Assembly (NCBI RefSeq): GCF_013409625.1 | Contig: NZ_JACCBF010000001.1 | Coordinates: forward strand, 4,839,001-4,903,000 | From: Nocardioides kongjuensis | GTDB taxonomy: Bacteria; Actinomycetota; Actinomycetes; Propionibacteriales; Nocardioidaceae | Direction of reading: 5' to 3' | Length of the DNA stretch: 64,000 nucleotides | Notes under the pieces: generated by a model | Told to the model about the DNA's origin: nothing | What the model saw: only the letters and a program-made list of their open reading frames with translations | Database searches by the model: none | Shown here: positions 1-7,885 of the stretch, piece by piece | Layout: every line of letters begins with the position of its first letter | Position numbering within the stretch: position 1 is the first letter of the stretch | Position numbers and translations under genes: made by a program

Positions 1-1037
1 ACGATCACGGTGAACGCCACGTTGGGGGCGTTGTTGCGGATGATCGGCGCGAGGTGCTCCTGCATCCGGCGCCACTCCTGGATGTCGCCGTCGTTCTCCG
101 GCTCGTGGTGGAAGGCCACCCAGACCGGGCCGGGCAGCGCCGCGAGGCGCTGGGCGAGGTCGGTCGCCCAGGCGTCACCCACGCCGTTGGCCATGTCGGT
201 CCAGCTGTACGGCGGCTTGAAGCTGATCCACGGCAGCCGGCCGGCGGCCAGGTCGGCCGAGGCGTTCTTGACGGCGCTGGCGACACCGGTGCCGGTGTAG
301 TAGGTACGGCGCACCGCGAGCTTGTTGCCGAGCTGCTGCTCGAGCGCGGTCGGGTCGGTGTTGCCGCCGTGGGCAGCGCCGATGTAGGTGCCGCACGCCG
401 GGATGCCTCGTGCGTCACGGCTGCAGCCGTTGGACAGGCTGCCCGCCGAGCCCTTGCCGCCACCGGCCTTGACCCGCAGGTCGTCGACCAGCAGTCGCTG
501 CGCGGAGGTGAGCGAGGGGGTGCGGAACCGGAGCTTGAACACCGAGTTCGCCGCCTTCGCGGTCATCTTGACCTTGACCCGGGTCCAGGCCCGGCCCTTG
601 GCGTTGACCGTCCTGGTCTTGGTCTGCAGGGTCCTGCCCTTGACCTCGCGGACCTGCAGCGTCACGGCGCGCTTGCCCGTGGAGCGGACCCAGGCCCGCA
701 CGACGTACGTGGTGCCCTTGGAGTGGGCGCCACCGAACCGGTGCTTGCTGACGGCGGCGGCCGGCCCGTGGTTCTTCGTGCGCACGACCAGCGCGCGGCT
801 GTGGTTGCGTCCCTCGCCGGTGCGCGAGAGCTTCACCCGGCTGCCGCCGACACCGGCGAACCCGTCCAGGTGCGACTCGAAGGTCCCGGTGGGGACCGAC
901 TCCTGCGCCGCACGGCTCGGCTGTGCCGAGGTCGGCACCGCCGCGACGGCGCTGGTCAGCAGCACGGCAGCCAGGACCGGCAGCCAGAGCCACCGCACGA
1001 GGCCGTTCTTGTTCTTCGTCTTCTCGGCGTCCTGCAA
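1..1037 (-). CDS. Secreted GH26-like glycoside hydrolase with N-terminal carbohydrate-binding-like domain (3' end outside window)
   Basis: Reading the minus strand from TTG at 1037 gives a signal peptide (basic KTKNKNGLVR, hydrophobic LWLPVLAAVLLTSAVAAV, then an SAQPSRA cleavage region). Residues about 50-175 resemble a jelly-roll carbohydrate-binding module (FESHLDGF, TYVVRAWVRS, RLLVDDLRV). A second domain follows, with GIPACGTYIG, then WISFKPPYSW, and a catalytic-type FHHEPEND motif near its visible end. The HEP motif is where family 26 enzymes carry the general acid glutamate, so mannanase-like cleavage of a polysaccharide is an inference from this motif. The start is supported by GGAGGT (complement of 1044-1049) six bases upstream. 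The frame is open to base 1, so the C-terminus is missing. It heads towards the same side as the glycosyltransferase and Wzy-Wzz genes, suggesting a role in surface polysaccharide turnover. Exact substrate is unknown. Confidence 0.72.
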   Translation of the reverse strand, partial: MQDAEKTKNKNGLVRWLWLPVLAAVLLTSAVAAVPTSAQPSRAAQESVPTGTFESHLDGFAGVGGSRVKLSRTGEGRNHSRALVVRTKNHGPAAAVSKHRFGGAHSKGTTYVVRAWVRSTGKRAVTLQVREVKGRTLQTKTRTVNAKGRAWTRVKVKMTAKAANSVFKLRFRTPSLTSAQRLLVDDLRVKAGGGKGSAGSLSNGCSRDARGIPACGTYIGAAHGGNTDPTALEQQLGNKLAVRRTYYTGTGVASAVKNASADLAAGRLPWISFKPPYSWTDMANGVGDAWATDLAQRLAALPGPVWVAFHHEPENDGDIQEWRRMQEHLAPIIRNNAPNVAFTVI

Positions 1038-1242
1038 GACGCCACCTCCCCGGATCTCCGGGGCCGCGGGAGCGAAACTACGGCCCTCGTTCTCTCTTGT
1101 CTTCGGCTCGATTGGAACCGGAACGAGAGATCGTGGCCAATATCCTCCCCCATTTGAGGTACGACGAGTGGGCAGCGCCGGGAGGCGCAAGGGGGCCGGC
1201 GCGGTCAGGGCGAGGGTGGTCATCTCCGCGGGCCCCGGTCGA

Positions 1243-2157
1243 CTAGATCCCGTGCCCCCGCCGGTGGGCCAGGTGCAGCAGCCGCTCGGCGCTCACAAGG
1301 TGCAGGGCGACGGCCGCAGCGAGGTACGCGCGCGGCTCGAGCGGGGAGCTCCAGGCCGTGCGGGCGGCCCACGGCAGGGCGTCGCGCCGGCCGAGGGCGG
1401 CGAGGGCGAACGCCTTGCGACCGGTCTCGCGCGCCAGCGCCCTCCGGTCGTCGAAGAAGACCGGGTGCTTGGCCAGGCCGTAGTCGATCGCGGCGGCGAT
1501 GGTCGCCCACTGCTGCGAGAACTGGGAACCGCCCCAGCGCACCTGCACCAGGGGCGCCTCGACGAGGGCGAAGCCCCCCTCCTGGGAGGCGCGGATCATC
1601 CAGTCGAAGTCCTCGCCGTAGCTGCCCGGGATCTTCTCGTCGACCAGCCCGATCCGGTGCACGAGGTCGTGGCGTCGTACGACGACCGAGGAGGGGTGCG
1701 CCGCCATCGTCCGGTGCCGGACCAGCTGCCGCAGCTCGAGCTCGGCCGGCGTCGGAACCCGGCGCGTCGAGGTGCCCTCGTAGGTCACCTCGATCCCGGT
1801 GACGGAGGTGGGGGCGTCGCTGGTTGCGAGCGCCCGGACCTGGCGCTGCAGCTTGCCGGGGAGCCAGAGGTCGTCGTCGTCGCAGAACGCGACCAGCTCG
1901 CCCTGCCCGGCCAGGATCCCGGTGTTCCGGGCGCCCGCGAGTCCCGGGCTGCGGGTGTTGCGGACCACGTCGACCTGTCGCTCCACGCAGGTGCGCACCA
2001 GCAGCGGGTCGGGCTCGGAGCGGTCGAACACGACGATCACCCGGATCCGGCCGGGATACTCCTGCTCCAGGACCGCCGCGATCGCCTCGCGCACCATGAC
2101 GGGACGGTCGTGGGTCGCGATGACGACGTCGACGTCGGGCCAGATGTCATCCAGCAT
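1243..2157 (-). CDS. Family 2 glycosyltransferase
   Basis: A 304-residue cytoplasmic GT-A glycosyltransferase. The N-terminus VDVVIATHDRP (residues 9-19) is the nucleotide-sugar binding strand, GLAGARNTGI (72-81) is the usual loop, and CDDDDLW (92-98) supplies the metal-binding acidic cluster; WMIRASQEG further on resembles the acceptor/catalytic region. It would transfer a sugar from a nucleotide donor to a glycan or lipid acceptor; donor and acceptor cannot be read from sequence. Its first 11 bases overlap the end of the upstream Wzy-Wzz fusion gene, so the two are translationally coupled and probably act in the same polysaccharide pathway. The C-terminal 60 residues are Ala/Arg-rich without a recognisable domain. 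There is no transmembrane segment. Confidence 0.85.
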   Translation of the reverse strand: MLDDIWPDVDVVIATHDRPVMVREAIAAVLEQEYPGRIRVIVVFDRSEPDPLLVRTCVERQVDVVRNTRSPGLAGARNTGILAGQGELVAFCDDDDLWLPGKLQRQVRALATSDAPTSVTGIEVTYEGTSTRRVPTPAELELRQLVRHRTMAAHPSSVVVRRHDLVHRIGLVDEKIPGSYGEDFDWMIRASQEGGFALVEAPLVQVRWGGSQFSQQWATIAAAIDYGLAKHPVFFDDRRALARETGRKAFALAALGRRDALPWAARTAWSSPLEPRAYLAAAVALHLVSAERLLHLAHRRGHGI

Positions 2158-4276
2158 GGACCAGCACCTCCTCGGCGGGCACGCGCGGTGCGGGTGCCGG
2201 CTCTTCCGTGTTGCGTGTCTTGTCCCGAGGTCCCCTGCGCCGGGGCAGGCGTACGACGATCAGTCCGGCGAGCAGGCCGAGCGCGATCCCGCTGGTCGCC
2301 GGGACGCCGCGGTCGGCGCCGACCGCGCGCACCGGCGTGAGCCGGATCAGCGACCCGGCCTCGGGCCGGTGCGTGGTGAGGTAGTCGATCGCGGCCCGCA
2401 GGTAGGTGCGGGTGGTGGCCCAGGCGGGGTCGGTCGCGTCGATCGCGGCCAGCCGTTCCTGGAGCCGGGCGACGAGCGTGGTGCGCCGGTCCTCCAGGTA
2501 GGTGCGCCGCGCGGTCAGGTACTCCTCGGCGACCGCCCGGGCGGCCGCCCGGGGATCGTGCGCCGCCGACGTGGTGAGGTTCAGCTCGAGCACGGTCGAC
2601 AGCGGCGGCGCGGAGACGCTGATGTCGTCACGCAGCTCGCTCGGCGTCATCCCGACCTGCTCGCCGGCCCGGGTCAGCGCCCGTTGCGAGCGCACCAGGG
2701 CCGCCTCGGTGTCGATCGTCGCGGCGACCGGCTGGACGACCGGCTGGTCGACGAGTGCCCCGATGGTGACCTCGCGGGCGAACTCGCCCACGTCGAGGTA
2801 GGTGGGCGAGGGGGTGAGCGCGACCGTCACCGTGCTGGTGCGCTGCTGCGCGTGGCCGACGGTCGCGGCCGCGCCGAGCAGGCCGCCGAGGGCCGCCGTC
2901 CCGGCCACGACCGCGACCGACCGGGCACGGGGGGCACGCAGCCGGCTGCCGCCGCCCTGCTCGCGCCAGGCCAGCCCGATGCCGGTCATCACCAGCATCA
3001 TCGGGAGCTCCATGGTGTCGTACACCGACAGCTGGAGCAGGAAGACGCCCATGACGAAGGTCGCGACGGTCTGGTTCACCGTGCGACATCGCCAGGTGCG
3101 CCGCAGCGCGAGCACGAAAAAGGTCAGGAAGAAGGCCGTCCCCACCCAGCCCTGCGAGAACAGCACCAGCCAGAGCTGGCCCTGGGTCCCCAGCGGGGGC
3201 ACGCCGCAGGCCGGGCAGTCGGGCTTCGCCCCGCCGGCGATCGAGGTGAAGGTGCCCGCGACGTTGCGGGTGCTGCCGAAGCCGACCACGGGCGACCCGC
3301 GGGTCATCGAGTCGACGGTCGCGACGAGCAGCTGGGAGCGGCGCTCGTTGCTGTGGGGGTGGCTGAGACGATCGGAGATCGTCGTGCCGAGCGGGGTGCT
3401 GGTCAGGGCGAAACCGCCGATGACGACCACGACGACCAGGCCCGCGAGGGCGGTGTGGTTGCGCCGGGTCGCCAGCAGGACGAGCAGGCCGATGCAGCAG
3501 CTGCCGACCGCGAGCCACAGCCCGCGGTTGAGGCTCCACACGACCGGGATCGCGGCGAGCGCCAGCACCACGGGCGCCAGCAGCCGCCACCGGGACCGCG
3601 AGCGCGCGACGGTCGCGACGAAGTACACCAGGCCCAGCGACATGACGCTGCCCCACGTGTTCGTGTAGGGGAACGGCGCCTTGGGCCGCGGTTCCGGTAC
3701 GCCGAGCACGGTCTGGACGTCGGAGGCCCGCGCCGACACGAGCGTGCTCACGAAGCCGTTGCTGCGCAGGCCGTGGGGGAGCACCCGCTCGGCGAGCGTC
3801 GTGATCGAGAAGTCCGGGGCGATGAGCCCGAGCAGCCCGCCGGCCACCGCGACGACGAACACCGCGGCCATCATCCGGTGCACGACGCGGTCGGGGAGCC
3901 GCTCCCTGGGCGTGTTCCCCAGCCAGACCAGCACGACGGTGGAGGCGGCGTACCAGCAGAACCGGTAGCCGAACACCATCAGCCGGCCCGTGCCACCGCC
4001 GGTCTCGGCTCCGGGAGCCGCGGCCCACAGGGTGCCGATCCCGAGCAGCACCCACGCCAGGAACAACAGCCACCACCCGAATCCCGGGGGGACGATCACC
4101 CGGCGGCGTCGCCACAGGTCCAGCGCCAGGACGACGGCGACCAGGAGCGGCACCACCGACGCCAGCCCCAGCACCCACCACACGGGCAGGCCGACGATGC
4201 CGACCACGAAGCAACGCTCGGTACGCCGTGTCGGTCCCCGTCCGGGCCGGTCCCCCGGTGACGTGGCGGACGTCAT
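2147..4276 (-). CDS. O-antigen ligase/polymerase-like membrane protein fused to a Wzz-like chain-length domain
   Basis: A 709-residue protein. Residues about 20-430 hold roughly ten or more membrane helices and a Wzy_C/O-antigen ligase-like core (NRGLWLAVGS region, then a long extracytoplasmic loop containing GSTRNVAGTF). After a new helix near 455, residues about 490-640 are soluble and Wzz/polysaccharide co-polymerase-like (VALTPSPTYLDVGEFA, SVSAPPLSTVLELNLTTSAAHDPRAAARAV as separate blocks), and a last helix with an RRRG tail closes the chain, the usual two-helix topology of Wzz. Polymerase and chain-length regulator are usually separate proteins, so this looks like a natural fusion. It shares 11 bases with the GT2 gene downstream and is divergent from the propeller gene. 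Start ATG 4276; an alternative GTG lies 7 bases further upstream in another frame and was not used. Function as exopolysaccharide polymerase is inference. Confidence 0.78.
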   Translation of the reverse strand: MTSATSPGDRPGRGPTRRTERCFVVGIVGLPVWWVLGLASVVPLLVAVVLALDLWRRRRVIVPPGFGWWLLFLAWVLLGIGTLWAAAPGAETGGGTGRLMVFGYRFCWYAASTVVLVWLGNTPRERLPDRVVHRMMAAVFVVAVAGGLLGLIAPDFSITTLAERVLPHGLRSNGFVSTLVSARASDVQTVLGVPEPRPKAPFPYTNTWGSVMSLGLVYFVATVARSRSRWRLLAPVVLALAAIPVVWSLNRGLWLAVGSCCIGLLVLLATRRNHTALAGLVVVVVIGGFALTSTPLGTTISDRLSHPHSNERRSQLLVATVDSMTRGSPVVGFGSTRNVAGTFTSIAGGAKPDCPACGVPPLGTQGQLWLVLFSQGWVGTAFFLTFFVLALRRTWRCRTVNQTVATFVMGVFLLQLSVYDTMELPMMLVMTGIGLAWREQGGGSRLRAPRARSVAVVAGTAALGGLLGAAATVGHAQQRTSTVTVALTPSPTYLDVGEFAREVTIGALVDQPVVQPVAATIDTEAALVRSQRALTRAGEQVGMTPSELRDDISVSAPPLSTVLELNLTTSAAHDPRAAARAVAEEYLTARRTYLEDRRTTLVARLQERLAAIDATDPAWATTRTYLRAAIDYLTTHRPEAGSLIRLTPVRAVGADRGVPATSGIALGLLAGLIVVRLPRRRGPRDKTRNTEEPAPAPRVPAEEVLVHAG

Positions 4277-4334
4277 GGACCAAGCGAACCCGGCGCCCGC
4301 GCGTGGCGGCTCACCAATTTTGGGGGACTAACGG

Positions 4335-4354
4335 CGCACCCCGACCGGGGTGCG
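4335..4354. promoter_or_regulatory. Perfect dyad in the divergent promoter region of the polysaccharide genes
   Basis: CGCACCCC and GGGGTGCG form an 8-bp perfect inverted repeat separated by four bases (GACC). It sits between the divergent starts at 4276 and 4438, just upstream of the GTCCTAG stretch that may hold a -10 element for the plus-strand gene. It could be an operator for a regulator such as the LuxR-type protein at 7178, or simply a structured leader; no factor is known. Confidence 0.4.
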
Positions 4355-4437
4355 TTGGGCCGTCCTAGTGTCGCGTGTGGACCTCCGGGGAGGACCAGGC
4401 AACCCATTCATCGGACCGGTGGGGAGGGGAGGTCGCC

Positions 4438-6372
4438 ATGAGACGGATCGCTGCCGTCGCGGTGTGCTGCCTCGCCCTCCTCGGCTCGTCCCTGCTGGTC
4501 GCGCCCGCCTCCGCGGGCGACGAGAACGGCGGCACCCTGGTCGGTGAGCAGCCGGTCGCCGGCACCCCGCAGGTCCTCGACGGCGAGGTCCTCTCGGTCC
4601 TCCAGGTCGGCGGCACGGTCGTCCTCGCCGGCAGCTTCACCCGGGCTCGCGACGACGACAGCGACGTCGAGGTCGCGCGCCGCGGCCTGCTCGCGTTCGA
4701 CGCGGCGACCGGCCGGATCGACCCCGACTTCCACCCCGACCCGGACGGTGTCGTGAACGCCGTCGCGGCCGGTCGCTCCGGGACCGTGTACGTCGGCGGT
4801 GAGTTCTCGGTGATCGGCGGCCTGCCGCGGGCGGGGGTCGCCCGGGTCACGCTCGCCGGGGGTGCGGTCGTCCCGTCGTTCGACCCGGGCCGGGTCGACG
4901 GCCCCGTCAGGGACCTGGTGCTGCGCCGCAACAAGCTGTGGGTGGCGGGTGCCTTCTCCCGGATCGGCGGGCGCAAGCAGCGTGCCCTCGCCGTGCTCGC
5001 CGCGGGGAGCGGACGCGCGCGCAGCAAGCCCGGGCTGACCGTGGCCGGCCGGGCCCGGCACGGGCTGGGCAGGACCGCGGTGTCGCGGATCGACGTCAGC
5101 CCGAACGGGCGCTACCTCGCGCTGATCGGGAACTTCCGCTCGGTCCAGGGCGAGCGTCGGGTTCAGCTCGCGCTGCTCGACCTGCGCCGCGCAGCCGCGG
5201 TCAGCACGTTCCGCACCCGCTTCTACTCCGCCACCTGCTCCGAGCTCTACTACAGCTACGTGCGCGACGTCGCCTTCGCTCCGGACGGCTCGTACTTCGT
5301 GGTCGTCACCTCCGGCGGCCCCGGCGGTCCGCGCTCCCCGTGCGACAGCGTTGCCCGCTTCGAGACGCGCGGCACCGATCGCGCGGCTCGACCGTCCTGG
5401 ATCTCCTCGACCGGGGGCGACACGCTCCAGGCCGTCGAGGTCACCTCCAGCGCGGTGTACGTGGGCGGCCACCAACGCTGGTTCAACAACCCCTACGGCG
5501 CCAACGCCGCGGGGCCGGGCGCCGTCCAGCGCAAGGGCATCGCCGCCCTGAGCCCCGTCAACGGTCTCCCGTTCAGCTGGAACCCGGGACGCAGCCGGGG
5601 CGTCGGCGTGGGTGACCTGCTGGTGACCGGTGCCGGGCTGTGGGTCGGCTCCGACACCGACCGGATCGGTGACCAGGAACGCGCGCGGATCGCGCTGCTG
5701 CCGACCGGTGGAGCGTCGTACCCGGCCGTCGGGACGCCCCGTCGCCTCGCGACCGTCTACAGCGCGCGCGGGAGCGACCTGGTCCGCCGGTCACACCGGG
5801 CAAGCCGGGCCGGGCCCGCCATCACGGTGCCGGGCGGCGGGCCGGACTGGGGCGCCGTCGCGGGCGCGTTCCTGCTGGACGGCCGGCTGTACGTCGCGGG
5901 GCGCGACGGGTCCTTCACCCGGCGTACCTTCGACGGCACGAGCTACGGACCGGCCGAGCCGGTCGACGCGGCCGACGGGCTGGTTCCCCTGCTCGCGTGG
6001 CGGGCCGAGCTCGCCACCGTGACCGGTCTCTTCTACGACCGCGGACGGATCTACTTCACGCTGGCCGGGTCCCGCGCCCTCCACTACCGGTACTTCAACC
6101 CGGAGAGCGGCGTCGTCGGCGCCGATCGGCTGGTGGCGTCGCGCAGGGTCGGCGGCTTCGCCCCGCGGCGGGTGCGCGGCATGTTCGTCGCGGGCAAGCA
6201 CCTCTACTGGGTCACCGGCTCCGGGCACCTGCGGCGGACCGGATGGACCCAGGGTGCGCAGTCGGGGGTGCCGAGCGGCGAGGTGAGCGAGGTCGGCGGA
6301 CCGAAGGTCGACGGGGTCCGGTGGGGACCGGGTGTGGTGTTCGCCGGTCCTCCGGTGCGACAGGGCGGCTGA
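4438..6372 (+). CDS. Secreted beta-propeller protein with delta-60-type repeats
   Basis: Starts at ATG 4438 behind a strong purine-rich GGGGAGGGGAGG site. The first 27 residues are a Sec signal peptide (MRRIAAVAVCC, hydrophobic core, APASAG). The mature 617 residues show repeated blade-like units such as VLSVLQVGGTVVLAGSF, VNAVAAGRSGTVYVGGEF and VRDLVLRRNKLWVAGAF, each ending in a G-G-x-F pattern and followed by a substitution like LLAFDAATGRIDPDFHP, the hallmark of delta-60 repeat/DUF5122 propellers. Such proteins are exported; binding or structural roles are assumed. Cysteines in SATCSELYYS and SPCDSVARF may form a disulfide. The stop is only three bases before the LamG-like lipoprotein gene, so the two are an operon. 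Confidence 0.8.
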   Translation: MRRIAAVAVCCLALLGSSLLVAPASAGDENGGTLVGEQPVAGTPQVLDGEVLSVLQVGGTVVLAGSFTRARDDDSDVEVARRGLLAFDAATGRIDPDFHPDPDGVVNAVAAGRSGTVYVGGEFSVIGGLPRAGVARVTLAGGAVVPSFDPGRVDGPVRDLVLRRNKLWVAGAFSRIGGRKQRALAVLAAGSGRARSKPGLTVAGRARHGLGRTAVSRIDVSPNGRYLALIGNFRSVQGERRVQLALLDLRRAAAVSTFRTRFYSATCSELYYSYVRDVAFAPDGSYFVVVTSGGPGGPRSPCDSVARFETRGTDRAARPSWISSTGGDTLQAVEVTSSAVYVGGHQRWFNNPYGANAAGPGAVQRKGIAALSPVNGLPFSWNPGRSRGVGVGDLLVTGAGLWVGSDTDRIGDQERARIALLPTGGASYPAVGTPRRLATVYSARGSDLVRRSHRASRAGPAITVPGGGPDWGAVAGAFLLDGRLYVAGRDGSFTRRTFDGTSYGPAEPVDAADGLVPLLAWRAELATVTGLFYDRGRIYFTLAGSRALHYRYFNPESGVVGADRLVASRRVGGFAPRRVRGMFVAGKHLYWVTGSGHLRRTGWTQGAQSGVPSGEVSEVGGPKVDGVRWGPGVVFAGPPVRQGG

Positions 6373-6375
6373 GTC

Positions 6376-7200
6376 GTGTCGGCCCCGTCCCTGCTGGTGG
6401 TCCTGCTCGCGATCGGTGCCGCGGGCGGGTGCGCGGTGACCGGCGATGCCGCGACGCCGACAGCGAGACCGGCGTCCGGGCCGACGGCCAAGGGGCTCGC
6501 CAAGGTGGACCTCGGGCTCGCCTTCGACCAGGTGGTCGTGCCGGGCGACATGGTCCCCGGCACGGTCAACAGCGGCACCGCACGCGTCGACATCACCGTC
6601 GTCACCCAGGGCGGTGGCCGGCTCACCTGGACACCCGGCCGCGCTGGGGGATCGGCCATCCGGACCCCGGCGTACGTCGCCGAGGGCGTGGTCCCCGCAG
6701 CCGCGCTCGTCGTCCGCACCGACCCGTCGGCACCCGACCCACTCGATCCCGGCACCGGCGACTTCCTGGTCGCGGTGGACTTCCGTGCGGACACCGCGAC
6801 GGCAGGACGCCCGGAGGACGACGGCGACAACCTCGTGCAGCGGGGCCGTTACGGCCAGCCCGCGCAGCTCAAGCTCCAGCTCGACCACGGGGCCCCGTCC
6901 TGCCGCCTCGCCGGGACGCTCGGCGAGGTGCTGGTCGAGGACCCCGGGCCGGTGACACCCGAGCGCTGGTACCGGCTGACGTGCAGCCGGACCGGCCCGA
7001 CCGTGCGCATGCGACTGGTCGACCTCGACGGCGGCGCCGCTCCCCAGGAGTGGAGCGTCGACGGCGACCCCGGCGCCATCAGCTTCGACCACGCCCCGCT
7101 GTCCATCGGCGCCAAGGTCTCCGACCGCGGTCGGATCGCCCAGGGCTCCACCGACCAGTTCCACGGAACGATCGACCGTGTCGTCCTCGATGTCCGTTGA
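6376..7200 (+). CDS. Lipoprotein with a LamG/concanavalin-like C-terminal domain
   Basis: GTG start at 6376. Residues 1-20 form a lipoprotein signal with the lipobox AAGGC, so Cys19 or nearby would be lipidated and the protein anchored outside the membrane. The C-terminal half reads as a LamG-type jelly roll: NLVQRGRYGQPAQLKLQL, SCRLAGTLGE, WYRLTCSRTG, LSIGAKV and the terminal FHGTIDRVVLDV strand, all typical of the glucanase/lectin fold, with a Cys pair. The middle part (GTARVDITVVTQGGGRLTW) is a probable beta domain. It follows the propeller gene by three bases and overlaps the regulator gene, so the three are co-transcribed. Carbohydrate binding is inference. Confidence 0.72.
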   Translation: MSAPSLLVVLLAIGAAGGCAVTGDAATPTARPASGPTAKGLAKVDLGLAFDQVVVPGDMVPGTVNSGTARVDITVVTQGGGRLTWTPGRAGGSAIRTPAYVAEGVVPAAALVVRTDPSAPDPLDPGTGDFLVAVDFRADTATAGRPEDDGDNLVQRGRYGQPAQLKLQLDHGAPSCRLAGTLGEVLVEDPGPVTPERWYRLTCSRTGPTVRMRLVDLDGGAAPQEWSVDGDPGAISFDHAPLSIGAKVSDRGRIAQGSTDQFHGTIDRVVLDVR

Positions 7201-7876
7201 GGAGCCGGTCCGGCGCGTCGCGCTGGTCGCCGAGCGGCGGCTGGTCGGCCAGGCGATCGCCGCTGCCCTGCGCGGCCGCGGCCTGGCCCCGGTGCTCTTC
7301 GAGTGGCCCGAGCGCGGCGGCCGGCTGTCCTTCCGCCAGGGCCTGGCCCGCAGCGGCGCCTCGGTCGGTGTGATCCTCTGCGACCTGCGCACCCCCGACC
7401 TGCTCCACGACGTGGAGCTCCTCGTCAGCCGCGGCCCGATCCGCTGGCTGGTCCTCACCGACAGCGAGTTCGGCCCACGGTGGGGCACCGTCCTCGGGGC
7501 CGGGGCGACCGGCGTGCTGCCCACCACGACGACCACCGCCGGCCTCGCCAAGGCCGTCCGCGACACCCTCGCCGGCGGTTCGCCGACCCCGGACGTGCTC
7601 CGCGAGCGGGCGCTGCGCGAGTGGGAGAGCGTCGCCGAGGAGCAGCGGGAGCTGGTACGCCGGATGGAGCTGCTCACCCACCGCGAGTACGAGGTCCTCG
7701 GTGCCCTCTACGACGGCCTCTCGGTGCGCCGGATCGCCGACGCCTCCGGTGTCGCCGAGGCGACCGTCCGCAGCCAGGTGAAGTCGTTGCGTCGCAAGCT
7801 GGGTGTGGACTCCCAGCTGGCCGCGGTCGCGCTCTACCGCCGGTCGCTGGAGGTGTTCCCGCGGGCCCGTCAGTGA
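7178..7876 (+). CDS. LuxR-type response-regulator-like transcription factor with degenerate receiver
   Basis: The first codon is GTG 7178 or, giving a more usual N-terminus, ATG 7190; both overlap the lipoprotein gene. Counting from 7190, residues 8-120 resemble a receiver domain with the possible phospho-acceptor Asp65 (VILCDLRTPD), but the first strand reads VALVAERR, with a single acidic residue where receivers carry an Asp pair, so phosphorylation is doubtful. Residues 165-225 are a clean LuxR helix-turn-helix (LTHREYEVLGALYDGLSVRR, EATVRSQVKSLRRKLG). It lies at the end of the propeller/lipoprotein operon and converges on a histidine kinase 10 bases away; it may control the polysaccharide and secreted-protein genes. 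That pairing is inference. Confidence 0.82.
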   Translation: MSSSMSVEEPVRRVALVAERRLVGQAIAAALRGRGLAPVLFEWPERGGRLSFRQGLARSGASVGVILCDLRTPDLLHDVELLVSRGPIRWLVLTDSEFGPRWGTVLGAGATGVLPTTTTTAGLAKAVRDTLAGGSPTPDVLRERALREWESVAEEQRELVRRMELLTHREYEVLGALYDGLSVRRIADASGVAEATVRSQVKSLRRKLGVDSQLAAVALYRRSLEVFPRARQ

Positions 7877-7885
7877 GGCAACGCC

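Noticed and set aside
1799..4261. An 820-codon plus-strand open frame opposite the Wzy-Wzz gene
   Set aside because: Composition is Arg/Gly/His/Asp-rich noise and the opposite strand has coherent membrane helices.
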